Position numbers and translations under genes: made by a program. Below the pieces are notes generated by a model. That model did not search any database, had not been told where the DNA came from, and saw only the letters and a program-made list of their open reading frames with translations. From NCBI GenBank assembly GCA_016931415.1, contig JAFGEW010000083.1:1-44643 (forward strand): DNA of 44,643 bases, written 5' to 3'. This stretch comes from Verrucomicrobiota bacterium (GTDB taxonomy: Bacteria; Auribacterota; JABMQX01; JAFGEW01). Below, in pieces: positions 1-8,789 of this stretch; within the stretch, counting starts at the first letter, position 1; the number at the start of each line of letters is the position of its first letter.

Positions 1-2748
1 AAGGTCAAGGTCAAGCTGACCGACTTCTTCGGCGAGCCGTTCGTCGGCTCCGTCGCCATGAGCGTCTACGACAAATCGGTCGAGTACATCTCGGGCGGGT
101 CGAACGTGCCCGAGATCCGCGAGTTCTTCTGGAAGTGGCGCCGCAGCCACTACCCACAGACCGAGACGAGCCTCGAGAAACGGTCGCAGTGTTACGCCCC
201 CCCCGGTGCGCTCAGCATGGGCACCCTCGGCGTTTTCGGCTACGTCGCCCTGGATTACCTGAACCGGGGCATCAACGGGGCTTCTCTGGAGCAGCAGCCC
301 CACGTTGGCTTGGCACGGGGCGGCAGCCTCCGTGATGACGAATCCGGGGGGAGGCTACTCATGGCCAAGAGCGCAGGTGTGGCTGGCGATCTTGGTGGAA
401 CGGTAGATGGTCGTGAGGCGATGCCCGGCGCCGCGCCAGGTGCCGTGGAGCCCGCGGGACCTGCCGAAGCGGCGGTGCGCACGAAGTTCGCCGATACGGC
501 ATTCTGGATCGCGACGTTGACGACGGACGCGACCGGCATGGCCGAGGTCGAGTTTGATATGCCCGAGAACCTCACGGGCTGGAAGATCCGCACGTGGGGC
601 ATGGGCCACGGCACGAAGGTTGGCGAGGGCACCGCGGAGGTTGTCACGTTCAAGAACCTGTTGCTGCGCATGCAGGCGCCGCGGTTCTTTGTCGAGAAGG
701 ACGAGGTCGTGCTCTCGGCCAACGTCCACAACTACCTCGAGACCGCCAAGGACGTGAGCGCCGTGCTCGAGCTGGATGGCAAGTGCCTCGCACTCCTCGG
801 CAAGGCGACACAGCAGGTCCACATCGAGGCGAACGGCGAACAGCGCGTTGATTGGCGCGTCAAAGTCCTCCGCGAGGGTGAGGCCGTCATCCGCATGAAG
901 GCGCTCACCGACGAGGAATCGGATGCGATGGAGATGCGGTTCCCCGTCTACGTGCACGGCATGCTCAAGACCGACTCGTTCAGCGGCATGCTACGGCCCG
1001 AGGAAGCAATCGGACGGTTCACGTTCACCGTGCCGAAGGAGCGGCGCATCGACGAGTCGCGCCTCGAGGTGCGTTACTCGCCGACGCTGGCCGGCGCGAT
1101 GGTGGACGCACTGCCGTACTTGGTCAACTACCCATACGGCTGCACGGAGCAGACGCTCAACCGCTTCCTGTCGACCGTGCTGACGCAGAAGGTCCTGCTC
1201 GAGATGGGCCTGGACCTCAAGGCGATCAAGGAGAAGCGCACCAACCTCAATGCGCAGGAGATCGGCGAGGACGTCGAGCGCGCCAAGCAGTGGCAGCGCT
1301 GGCCGTACGAGAACCCCGTCTTCGACGAGGAAGAGGTCGAGCGTATGGTCAAGAACGGCGTGCGCCGCCTCACCTCGATGCAGAACACCGACGGCGGCTG
1401 GAACTGGTTCAGCGGCTATGAGGGGCCATCCTCGGCCCACATGACCGCCACCGTCGTGCACGGCTTACAGCTCGCGCGGGCCAACGGCGTGGCCCTCGTC
1501 CCCGGCGTGCTTGAGAACGGTGTCGAATGGCTCAAGCGGTATCAGACGGCACGCGTTGAGGAGATACGCAAGCACCGCGACAACGGCGCGAAGGCCAACA
1601 ACCTCGATGCGCTCGTCTACATGGTGCTCGCCGACGCCGACGTCCAGGACGAGGCGATGCGCGAGTACCTCTACGAGGACCGCAACGGACTGGCCGTCTA
1701 TGCCAAGGCGATGTTCGCGCTGGCGCTGCACGTGCAGCGCCGGATCGAGCAGCGTGACATGCTCATCCGCAACATCGACCAGTATCTCGTCATGGACAGC
1801 GAGAACCAGACCGCCTACCTCAATCTCGGCAACGAGGGGTACTGGTGGTACTGGTACGGCAGCGAATACGAGGCGCACGCCTACTATCTCAAGCTGCTCT
1901 CGGCGACAGACCCCGAGAGCGACAAGGCGTCCTGGCTCGTCAAGTACCTGCTCAACAACCGCAAGCACGCCACGTACTGGAACAGCACGCGCGACACAGC
2001 GGTGTGCGTCGAGGCGTTCGCCGACTACCTGCGCGCCACGGGCGAGCTGAAGCCGGCGATGACGGTCGAGATCTTCCTCGACGGCACAAAGCACAAGGAA
2101 GTCGAGATCACGGCCGACAACCTGTTCACGTTCGACAACAAGCTCGTGCTCTTCGGCGATGCGATCGAGAGCGGCGAGCATACCGTCGAGATCCGCAAGA
2201 CGGGCACCGGCCCGTTGTACTTCAACGCGTACCAGACCAACTTCACGCTCGAGGACTTCATCACGAAGGCCGGGCTCGAGGTGCGCGTCAACCGGAAGGT
2301 CTACAAACTCGTGCCCGTGGACGAGACGATTAAGGTCGAGGGCGCGCACGGGCAGGCCCTCGACCAGAAGGTGGAGAAGTACGAGCGCGTCGAGATGGAC
2401 AACCTCGGCACGCTCAAGAGCGGCGACCTTGTCGAGATCGAGCTGACGATCGAGAGCAAAAACGATTACGAGTACATCGTGATCGAGGACATGAAGGCCG
2501 CGGGCTTCGAGCCGGTCGAGCTGCGCAGCGGGTACGGCCGGAATGAGATGCGCGCCTACATGGAGCTGCGCGACGAGCGGGTCGCGTTCTTCGTCGGCTG
2601 GCTCGCGCGCGGCACGCACAGCCTGTCGTACCGCGTGCGCGCGGAGATTCCGGGCAAGTTCAGCGCGCTCCCGGCGAAGATCTCGGCCATGTACGCGCCG
2701 GAGCTCAAGGGCAACTCGGACGAAATCAAACTCCAGATCGAGGACTAG
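1..2748 (+). CDS. alpha-2-macroglobulin family protein, C-terminal part (5' end outside window)
   Basis: The frame is open from base 1, so the gene begins upstream; 915 residues are visible. The segment around bases 481-660 reads as the A2M domain (FADTAFW, then TGWKIRTWGMGHGT). The thioester motif CTEQ is encoded at 1141-1152 (Cys at visible residue 381, Gln at 384), preceded by PYG as in bacterial A2Ms. It is followed by the alpha/alpha-toroid thioester domain (MQNTDGGWNWF, WWYWYGSEYEAHAY) and a C-terminal macroglobulin domain ending near residue 915. Bacterial A2Ms are secreted or lipid-anchored periplasmic protease traps that link covalently to attacking proteases through the thioester. 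The signal peptide would lie outside the window. No pbpC, the classic partner, is visible. The family call is firm; the physiological target is unknown. Confidence 0.93.
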   Translation, partial: KVKVKLTDFFGEPFVGSVAMSVYDKSVEYISGGSNVPEIREFFWKWRRSHYPQTETSLEKRSQCYAPPGALSMGTLGVFGYVALDYLNRGINGASLEQQPHVGLARGGSLRDDESGGRLLMAKSAGVAGDLGGTVDGREAMPGAAPGAVEPAGPAEAAVRTKFADTAFWIATLTTDATGMAEVEFDMPENLTGWKIRTWGMGHGTKVGEGTAEVVTFKNLLLRMQAPRFFVEKDEVVLSANVHNYLETAKDVSAVLELDGKCLALLGKATQQVHIEANGEQRVDWRVKVLREGEAVIRMKALTDEESDAMEMRFPVYVHGMLKTDSFSGMLRPEEAIGRFTFTVPKERRIDESRLEVRYSPTLAGAMVDALPYLVNYPYGCTEQTLNRFLSTVLTQKVLLEMGLDLKAIKEKRTNLNAQEIGEDVERAKQWQRWPYENPVFDEEEVERMVKNGVRRLTSMQNTDGGWNWFSGYEGPSSAHMTATVVHGLQLARANGVALVPGVLENGVEWLKRYQTARVEEIRKHRDNGAKANNLDALVYMVLADADVQDEAMREYLYEDRNGLAVYAKAMFALALHVQRRIEQRDMLIRNIDQYLVMDSENQTAYLNLGNEGYWWYWYGSEYEAHAYYLKLLSATDPESDKASWLVKYLLNNRKHATYWNSTRDTAVCVEAFADYLRATGELKPAMTVEIFLDGTKHKEVEITADNLFTFDNKLVLFGDAIESGEHTVEIRKTGTGPLYFNAYQTNFTLEDFITKAGLEVRVNRKVYKLVPVDETIKVEGAHGQALDQKVEKYERVEMDNLGTLKSGDLVEIELTIESKNDYEYIVIEDMKAAGFEPVELRSGYGRNEMRAYMELRDERVAFFVGWLARGTHSLSYRVRAEIPGKFSALPAKISAMYAPELKGNSDEIKLQIED

Positions 2749-2801
2749 CCGCCATCGGGCGAGGACAACGCCGGTTCCGATCAAGGGTGGCAGAGACCGT
2801 C

Positions 2802-2829
2802 GTGCGGGGACATCCCGATGTCCCCGCAC
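2802..2829. terminator. perfect 12-bp hairpin downstream of the A2M gene
   Basis: Bases 2802-2813 pair perfectly with 2818-2829 around a CCCG tetraloop. It lies 54 bases after the A2M stop and between convergent genes. There is no T-run after the stem on either strand, so it is a probable intrinsic-type or mRNA-end hairpin rather than a canonical terminator. Confidence 0.55.
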
Positions 2830-2879
2830 ACCTCTATGGGCGAGCGCCGTCCAGGAGCTTCGCCACTACATTCGGTATC

Positions 2880-2905
2880 GAGGCCTCGCCGTGCGGCGAG
2901 GCCTC
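2880..2905 (-). terminator. perfect 11-bp hairpin directly after the pgl stop codon
   Basis: Bases 2880-2890 pair with 2895-2905 around a GTGC loop. On the minus strand the stem begins four bases after the pgl TAA (2912-2910), the expected place for the zwf-pgl transcript end. No T-tract follows, so termination strength is uncertain. Confidence 0.6.
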
Positions 2906-2909
2906 AATC

Positions 2910-3671
2910 TTATTGCTCCATCGTCTCGATCCCGTGAAAGGCCGCTGTCTCATCGACAAACCAGACAAGCTCGCCCCGAGGCTTCACGAGCGAAGCCGGA
3001 TACGGCGCGCTGTGCACCGGGGCGCCGCGCAGGACGGCGCGCAGCACCTCGCGCTTGCCATGGCCCGCGACGACAAACCAGACGCGCCTCGCCGCGTTGA
3101 GCACCGGGAGCGTAAGCGTCACACGCGGCACCCGTGGATCCACGGCGGCGATCGTGACGTCAACCACCCACCGCCTCTGTTCGCGGAGCGCCGCACCGCC
3201 CACAAAGAGCGACGCCGTGTGCCCGTCTTTGCCGAGGCCGAGCAAGACGAGATCGAAGCACGGCAGTTCGCGCGAACCGGGGCGCAGGTCGAAGACCTCG
3301 CCGAGCACGCGTTCGTAGCCGGCTGCGGCGGCTTCCGGTCCGCGCTCGCCCTCGATGCGGTGTACGTTCGACGCCGGGACCGGCACCCGGTCGAGCAGCG
3401 TATCGCGCGCCAGCCCGTAGTTGCTGCGCGGGTCGTCGGGGTTGACGCACCGCTCGTCGCCCCACAGCAGAACGACGTTGGGCCAGTCGATGCAGTCGGC
3501 GACCCCGGGGGCCGCCAGGCGCTCGTAAAGCGTGCGCGGTGTCGAGCCGCCCGAGAGCGCCACGACGAAGCGTCCTCGTGCGGCGATCGCCTCGCGCGCC
3601 GCCTCGACGAACTGCGCGGCGGCCGCCTTGGACAATGCGGACAGGCTGTCGAACTTCCGAATCGTCTTCAT
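2910..3671 (-). CDS. pgl: 6-phosphogluconolactonase (Pgl/DevB type)
   Basis: The 253-residue protein hydrolyses 6-phosphogluconolactone to 6-phosphogluconate, the second step of the oxidative pentose phosphate pathway, in the cytosol. It has the NagB/Pgl-family motif SGGSTP at residues 40-45 and a later GLGKDGHTASLF motif; the length is normal for DevB-type enzymes. The frame stays open upstream to 3803, but the ATG at 3671 is preceded by a GGGGGAG ribosome binding site and overlaps the zwf stop as TGATG, which fixes this start by translational coupling. The upstream neighbour zwf makes its substrate. No gnd or edd gene follows in the window. Confidence 0.93.
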   Translation of the reverse strand: MKTIRKFDSLSALSKAAAAQFVEAAREAIAARGRFVVALSGGSTPRTLYERLAAPGVADCIDWPNVVLLWGDERCVNPDDPRSNYGLARDTLLDRVPVPASNVHRIEGERGPEAAAAGYERVLGEVFDLRPGSRELPCFDLVLLGLGKDGHTASLFVGGAALREQRRWVVDVTIAAVDPRVPRVTLTLPVLNAARRVWFVVAGHGKREVLRAVLRGAPVHSAPYPASLVKPRGELVWFVDETAAFHGIETMEQ

Positions 3672-5143
3672 CAGCACTCCCCCACCTCGCTGCACCCGAC
3701 GCGCCACGCCCGCCCGTCGCGCGCCATGAACTCGGCGGACGCCGCCGGCCCCCAGCTTTTCTGCCTGTACGTGAGGAGCGGCCGCGCCCCGGGCGCCGCC
3801 CACGCCGCGATGACGGGATCCATAAGCCGCCAGCTCGCCTCGATAGCGTCGCTGCGTGTGAACAGCGAGGCGTCGCCGTTGATTATGTCGAGAAGCAGCC
3901 GCTCGTAGGCGTCGGGCAGCGGCGTGTCGCCGAAGAAGTCAGGGTACTCGAAGTCCATGAACACGCTCCGCGTCTCCTGCGGCGAATCCGGCCTCTTCGC
4001 CTCGAAACGCAGGTGAATGCCCTCATTGGGCTGGATGCGCAGGGCGATTGCGTTCTGCGTGATGCTCTCGCCGGGCCGCAGCGCGAACATGAGGTGCGGC
4101 GGCTCCCGGAACACGACAATGATCTCGGTCGTCTTGGTCGCCATCGCCTTCCCCGACCGGAGGTAGAACGGCACCCCCTTCCAGCGCCGGTTGCCGATGC
4201 AAAGCTTCATCGCCGCGAACGTCGGCGTGTGCGAGCCGGGCGCGACACGTTCCTCGTCGAGGTAGCCCTCGTACTGCGCGCAGAGCGTGCTGTCGACATC
4301 GATCGGCCGGATCGCGGAGAACACCTTGACCCGCTCATCGCGGATCGCGTCGGCGTCCAGGGAGGCGGGTGGCTCCATCGCCACAAGCGCGAGGAGCTGC
4401 ATGACGTGGTTCTGGAACATGTCGCGCAGCACGCCGGCCTGATCGTAGTAGCCGCCGCGGCGCCCCACCGTGGCGCTCTCGGCCACGGTGATCTGCACGT
4501 GGTCCACGTAGCGGCGGTCCCAGACCGGCTCGAAGATCGTGTTGCCGAAGCGGAAGAACAGCACGTTCTGCGCCGTCTCTTTGCCGAGGTAATGGTCAAT
4601 GCGGTAGGTCTGCTGCTCGTCGAACACGGCGTGGATCGTGCGGTTGAGCGTTTGGGCCGAAGCGAGATCGCGCCCGAACGGCTTCTCGACCACGAGGCGG
4701 CGCCAGCCGTCCTCCTCGGCCGCCATGCCGTGCGCGCCGAGCTGCTCGACGACCGGTCCGAAGAGCTCCGGCGACGTCGCGAGGTAGTAGATCCGGTTCG
4801 CCCGGCCGCCCTCGAGCTGCGCCAGCGCCGCATCGAGCCGCCCACAGCCGTCGCACGACTCGAGATCGCCTTGCACGTAGGAGAGGCGCTGGGCGAATGC
4901 CGCCCACAGCGCTGCGTCGAACGACTCGCCCGATGCGGCCTTGGCCCCTTCGAGCAGGTGCGTGCGGAACGACTCGTTGTCGTATGGCCGCCGCGCGAAG
5001 CCGACGATGCGCACCCGCCCGGGCAGCCGCCCCTTGCGTGCCAGGGCATACAGCGCGGGCACAAGCTTTCGCTGTGTCAGATCGCCCGAGGCCCCGAAGA
5101 TCACGAGCGAAACGGGACGCTCCTCCAGCCGGTCATCCGCCAT
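3671..5143 (-). CDS. zwf: glucose-6-phosphate 1-dehydrogenase
   Basis: The 490-residue cytosolic enzyme oxidises glucose 6-phosphate to 6-phosphogluconolactone with reduction of NAD(P)+. The N-terminal nucleotide-binding motif GASGDLTQRK is at residues 17-26, EKPFG at 153-157 and the substrate-binding signature RIDHYLGKE at 181-189, all as in the Zwf family. Length matches bacterial enzymes (about 480-510). A GGTGAGGG stretch lies about 10 bases before the ATG. The stop overlaps the pgl start by one base, so the two are one transcriptional and translational unit. Confidence 0.96.
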   Translation of the reverse strand: MADDRLEERPVSLVIFGASGDLTQRKLVPALYALARKGRLPGRVRIVGFARRPYDNESFRTHLLEGAKAASGESFDAALWAAFAQRLSYVQGDLESCDGCGRLDAALAQLEGGRANRIYYLATSPELFGPVVEQLGAHGMAAEEDGWRRLVVEKPFGRDLASAQTLNRTIHAVFDEQQTYRIDHYLGKETAQNVLFFRFGNTIFEPVWDRRYVDHVQITVAESATVGRRGGYYDQAGVLRDMFQNHVMQLLALVAMEPPASLDADAIRDERVKVFSAIRPIDVDSTLCAQYEGYLDEERVAPGSHTPTFAAMKLCIGNRRWKGVPFYLRSGKAMATKTTEIIVVFREPPHLMFALRPGESITQNAIALRIQPNEGIHLRFEAKRPDSPQETRSVFMDFEYPDFFGDTPLPDAYERLLLDIINGDASLFTRSDAIEASWRLMDPVIAAWAAPGARPLLTYRQKSWGPAASAEFMARDGRAWRVGCSEVGEC

Positions 5144-5246
5144 GCCCGTGTGTCCCTCACCTGATGTCGCCGCCGATCATCGTACCTGGCCACCCATCCC
5201 TACAACTTACGGCAAGGCCGAGCCGGTTCCACCGCCCCCGCAATCG

Positions 5247-5831
5247 CTATGAGCGCGAACCGAAGTAGAAACCGATCGCGGCCGACAGGGCGAACGCGGC
5301 GTCCACATACTCGTCATGCCGGCCGGCCACGATGAGCGCCATGAGAACGGCAGTCACCACCAGCACCAGCACGCCTTTGACATGATTGACGAGCGTGAAG
5401 AACGCTGTCGGCCGGAACGCGGGGAACAGCCGGGTATACACGTAGCCGAGGAGCAGGCCGGCAATCATGCCGAAGAAACGCAGATACTCGCTGCACCACA
5501 ACCGCCCTTGCGCGCACAGGACGATGCCGCTCGCCAGGAATCCAACGAAAAGGAATCCGCGTACGAGGCCGCTCGGAAGACCGAGCGGCGCCCGGCGTCC
5601 GAGAGCCTCGTCGCTCAGCGTGCACCTGTGCCGCGCCGTCGTCGAGCGCAAGCCGTAGTAGTAGCCGATGATTGTCAGCATGAGACTCAGCAGCGACGAA
5701 GGGACCGCGGCGCCTGTGAAGATGAACACCCAGCACGTCGCCGAGACGAAGGCTGTCACGAGCGCCCGAATGCTGCCATGCGGCAGGCCGAGCGGCTCGA
5801 TCTCATCATCCGGCTCGTTTTCAACCAGCAC
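5247..5831 (-). CDS. multi-pass membrane protein of unknown function
   Basis: About 194 residues. After a short acidic N-terminus it has five to six hydrophobic helices; an Arg/Thr-rich cytosolic loop (LRSTTARHRC) follows the second. I do not recognise a family. The frame is also open to a GTG at 5876, but that codon has no ribosome binding site and coincides with the start point predicted from the -35/-10 pair at 5883-5911. The GTG at 5831 (VLVENEPDDE) has GGGAG about 10 bases upstream and is preferred. It lies on the same strand as, and downstream of, the large VWA operon and may be read through from it, but the candidate promoter suggests it has its own transcript. Confidence 0.7.
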   Translation of the reverse strand: MLVENEPDDEIEPLGLPHGSIRALVTAFVSATCWVFIFTGAAVPSSLLSLMLTIIGYYYGLRSTTARHRCTLSDEALGRRAPLGLPSGLVRGFLFVGFLASGIVLCAQGRLWCSEYLRFFGMIAGLLLGYVYTRLFPAFRPTAFFTLVNHVKGVLVLVVTAVLMALIVAGRHDEYVDAAFALSAAIGFYFGSRS

Positions 5832-5882
5832 GATGCGCCCACTCCCAGGTAACGGCCGGTCCGAGACACCCAACACACGACT

Positions 5883-5911
5883 ATGATACGACCGGGCGGG
5901 CCGGACTTCAA
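5883..5911 (-). promoter_or_regulatory. sigma70-like promoter for the small membrane protein
   Basis: On the minus strand, TTGAAG (5911-5906), a 17-base spacer and TATCAT (5888-5883). The predicted start point is near 5876, about 45 bases before the GTG at 5831. It is based on sequence similarity alone. Confidence 0.5.
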
Positions 5912-5959
5912 CGGGTGTTCATCAAGGCCGGCTTGGCGGCTCACGAGCTTCATGCGCCG

Positions 5960-8779
5960 CTAACGGCGCGTACGGTCTCTGGCGCGGCGGGAGGCGCGGC
6001 GGAGGGCGTCGGCCATGCCAGGCTGTTTCTCCTTCGGGGACGGGGCGAGCGGCTTCTTCTCGGCGGCCGGTGCAGCCTGCGGCGCGGCAGGGGCCGGTTT
6101 CTCAGCGGTGACGGACACGCGGCGCGAACGGCGGCGCCTGATATGCGGGAGCCGGGCCGGCGCATGGTCGGGCTCGGGCTCGGGCTCGGTCCGGCGCCGG
6201 CGCCACAGCACGGCGGGGCCCATCGACAGGATACCCGTGCGGCGCTCGAGCACTTCGACGAGCAGGACGATGAGCGCAAGGCCAATGAGCCAGTGGGCAA
6301 TCTCAACGTAGCGCATCGCCTTCGGCAGTTCGGCCCAGATCCCAGCCAGATCGATGCGTTCCTGCCCGCCGGTGGCACGCGCAAGGCGATCGAGCGTAAT
6401 CCGCCCAACGGCGATTTCCTGCGGCTGGAACTCGGGCGAGTACGGCAGACAGATGGGCGCCATCGCCACAGGCCCGGCACCGGGCACATCAACCGACGAG
6501 AGCGACGTCTCGCCGCCATGCAGAGGAACCTCGACGGCAAGCGTGTCAGCCGTCGTCCACTGCATCGTCACCGTCTCGTCGGCGGCGGGCGACTCGCCCG
6601 GCTTGCCTCGCAGCGTGCGCACGACGGGAAGCTCCGTGAGCGGTTCAGCCTCGCGTTCCGGGTCAAGGTGGAGCTCGATCACACAGACACCGCGCCTCAG
6701 CCGCTGCGTGAGCAGCATGTTGCCCGGCAGCGCGTGGGGATCGCCCGCCGTCCAGCGCACCATGCTCGAGTAGAAATCGCCGACGATCGGCCAGCGGGCC
6801 ATCTCGCCCGTGTATTTGCCGTCGGCCTCTCCCGTGTAGCACAGCACCCGGCCGATGCCGGCGTGCCACGACGCAACGAGGGGCGCCTTGTAGCGATCCG
6901 TCGTGGCGACGGCGAGATTGGCCCTCGGCCGGAGGTAGCACAGATTGTAGCCGCCCACGCCGGGCATCGTTTCAAACGAGCGACCTGTCAGCGTCTTGAG
7001 CCCCGCTGTGATCCGCACGGGCGTGCTCTTGCCGACAAACGCGCTGCGGGCCACGACAATCGTATCCTGCGCGAACAGCCTTGGCAGCGTCGTGGCATCC
7101 TGCGTGAAGTAGCATCGGCCGCCACCGCGCTGCGCGATGTCCTTGAGCAGGCCGGCATCGCAGTCGTGCTCGGTACCGAGACCGATCACGCTCACGGTCG
7201 TGCGCGCTTCGCGCAGCGCTCGGATGAGGTCAACGTACAGGCCGGGCTCCTCGGAATCGGCGGCATCGGCAAACAGGATGATGTGGCGCGTCTCGGCCTT
7301 TGCTTTGAGGATCATCTCAGACGCGGCTTTCAGCGCCTCGAAGATGAAGATGCCGCCGCCCATGGAAGCGATCTTGAGGATGCGGCTCTGGATCGCCGCC
7401 TTGTCGGCCACAGGCCCGAACCTGCAGATGACGTGCGGCGCGCTGTCGACGGCGATGCAGCCGAACTCGTCCGACGGCCCGAGCATCCGGAGCGCCTCGG
7501 CCGTGCCGCGGTTGGCCAGATCCATCTTCGTCCGGCCCCCGCCTACGGGCGCCATCATGCTGCCCGAGCGGTCGAGGGCGACCACGATGGCGAGCGGAAG
7601 GCCGCGATGCTCCAGCCGCAGCTCCATCGTCACCGGCATGATCGCCTCGAGAGGGGACTGGTAGTAGCCGCCCGGCCCGTACGCGTTCATGCCTCCGGTG
7701 AGCATGAGTCCCGAACCGGTTTCCTTGACCCACGCGGCGAGCGTCTCCATGCCGCGTTCGCCGATCGCCTGCGCCGGGACGTTCTCGAGCATGACGGCCG
7801 AGTAGTTCGACAGCTCCTCGAGCGTCCACACCTGCGTCGCCAGGTCACCGTGCTTCATATCGAGCCCACCGTCCTGCAACAGCTTCGGCAGGCCCGAATC
7901 CGGGCTGCCGGAAACACAGAGCACCGGCCGAGGTCCGCTCACACCGACGAGGATCTTGGCCACGTTGTTCTCCGGCATGGGATCGTCCCCGTTACCGGCG
8001 ACACTGAACCGGTAGGCGTTCGTGCCCGATTCGGCGGCCGTGTCGCGGAAGACGAGACGACTCAGCCCCGACGGCACGTCGCGCGTGCCGGCAGCGAGTG
8101 CTGTCGTCCCATGTTCGAGCCGGTAGGTGATCGATTGCGGCACGGGCGAGTAGATCCACGCGGTCATCGTAAACGACTCGCCGGGCGAGACGCTGTTCGG
8201 CACATCCAGTCGCACGATGGCCACGTCGCCCGCCGTCGAACGTTCGAGCAGGCGGTAGTCGATGCCGATGCCGCGTGCCGCGGCACGCGACGCAGTGCTC
8301 GCCGGATCGGTCGTCGTCCATCGGCCGTCGGACAGCACGAGGATCCGGCCGGGCGCCTTGGGCGGCAGCAAAGCCACGGCCAGGTCGAGCGCCTCGGCCA
8401 GATCGGAACCGTCCTGCATGATCTGCGTCGTGAAGCCAGGGAATCTGCCCCGTTCGGGCGCCCGCTCGATAACGGCCGAGTCGCCGAACGAGACGACGGC
8501 AAGCCGGTCCTCGCCGGCCATGCCGTTATGGATGAGATTAATGGTCTCGGCCATGATCTCGTCGCTGCCGGGCGGCATTGATAGGCTCCGGTCGGCCACA
8601 ACGACGATCGTCCCCTCGCGGCTCGGGAGCTTCACGGCCGGTGAGCTCATCGCCACCACAATGAGCGCAATCACGATCAGACGCAACGCCTGGAGCAGAC
8701 GCGACGGCAGCCGCCACACCTGCACAGCAATCGCCAGCGGGATCGCCAGAACCAGCCAGACTGGATACTCGAGTACCAC
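5960..8779 (-). CDS. large membrane protein with two VWA domains and a glutamine-amidotransferase-like domain
   Basis: The 939-residue protein starts at a GTG with GAGG about 10 bases upstream. It has N-terminal transmembrane helices (about 5-25 and 30-48) and a first VWA domain with the metal-site motif DRSLS at 63-67. A beta-rich segment follows, then a DUF1355/ThuA-like amidotransferase fold (about 280-390; GSGLMLTGG, NAYGPGGYY). A second VWA domain with ALDRSGSMM lies near residue 405. A late transmembrane helix (about 820-842) precedes a Pro/Ala/Lys/Arg-rich cytosolic tail. This architecture is common in planctomycete-type MoxR/Bat clusters; VWA domains bind metal-dependent protein ligands, and MoxR AAA ATPases remodel VWA proteins. 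It is the last clear member of the 23134-to-5960 operon, 10 bases after the BatA-type gene. The exact role is unknown. Confidence 0.85.
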   Translation of the reverse strand: MVLEYPVWLVLAIPLAIAVQVWRLPSRLLQALRLIVIALIVVAMSSPAVKLPSREGTIVVVADRSLSMPPGSDEIMAETINLIHNGMAGEDRLAVVSFGDSAVIERAPERGRFPGFTTQIMQDGSDLAEALDLAVALLPPKAPGRILVLSDGRWTTTDPASTASRAAARGIGIDYRLLERSTAGDVAIVRLDVPNSVSPGESFTMTAWIYSPVPQSITYRLEHGTTALAAGTRDVPSGLSRLVFRDTAAESGTNAYRFSVAGNGDDPMPENNVAKILVGVSGPRPVLCVSGSPDSGLPKLLQDGGLDMKHGDLATQVWTLEELSNYSAVMLENVPAQAIGERGMETLAAWVKETGSGLMLTGGMNAYGPGGYYQSPLEAIMPVTMELRLEHRGLPLAIVVALDRSGSMMAPVGGGRTKMDLANRGTAEALRMLGPSDEFGCIAVDSAPHVICRFGPVADKAAIQSRILKIASMGGGIFIFEALKAASEMILKAKAETRHIILFADAADSEEPGLYVDLIRALREARTTVSVIGLGTEHDCDAGLLKDIAQRGGGRCYFTQDATTLPRLFAQDTIVVARSAFVGKSTPVRITAGLKTLTGRSFETMPGVGGYNLCYLRPRANLAVATTDRYKAPLVASWHAGIGRVLCYTGEADGKYTGEMARWPIVGDFYSSMVRWTAGDPHALPGNMLLTQRLRRGVCVIELHLDPEREAEPLTELPVVRTLRGKPGESPAADETVTMQWTTADTLAVEVPLHGGETSLSSVDVPGAGPVAMAPICLPYSPEFQPQEIAVGRITLDRLARATGGQERIDLAGIWAELPKAMRYVEIAHWLIGLALIVLLVEVLERRTGILSMGPAVLWRRRRTEPEPEPDHAPARLPHIRRRRSRRVSVTAEKPAPAAPQAAPAAEKKPLAPSPKEKQPGMADALRRASRRARDRTRR

Positions 8780-8789
8780 GTGTTGTTCC

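Noticed and set aside
5915-8581. An open frame of 888 codons on the plus strand
   Set aside because: It is antisense to the double-VWA gene, is rich in Arg/His/Pro with no domain pattern, and arises from GC-rich third positions. The same holds for long antisense frames at 1465-2829, 3539-5164, 32454-34106 and 41463-43079.
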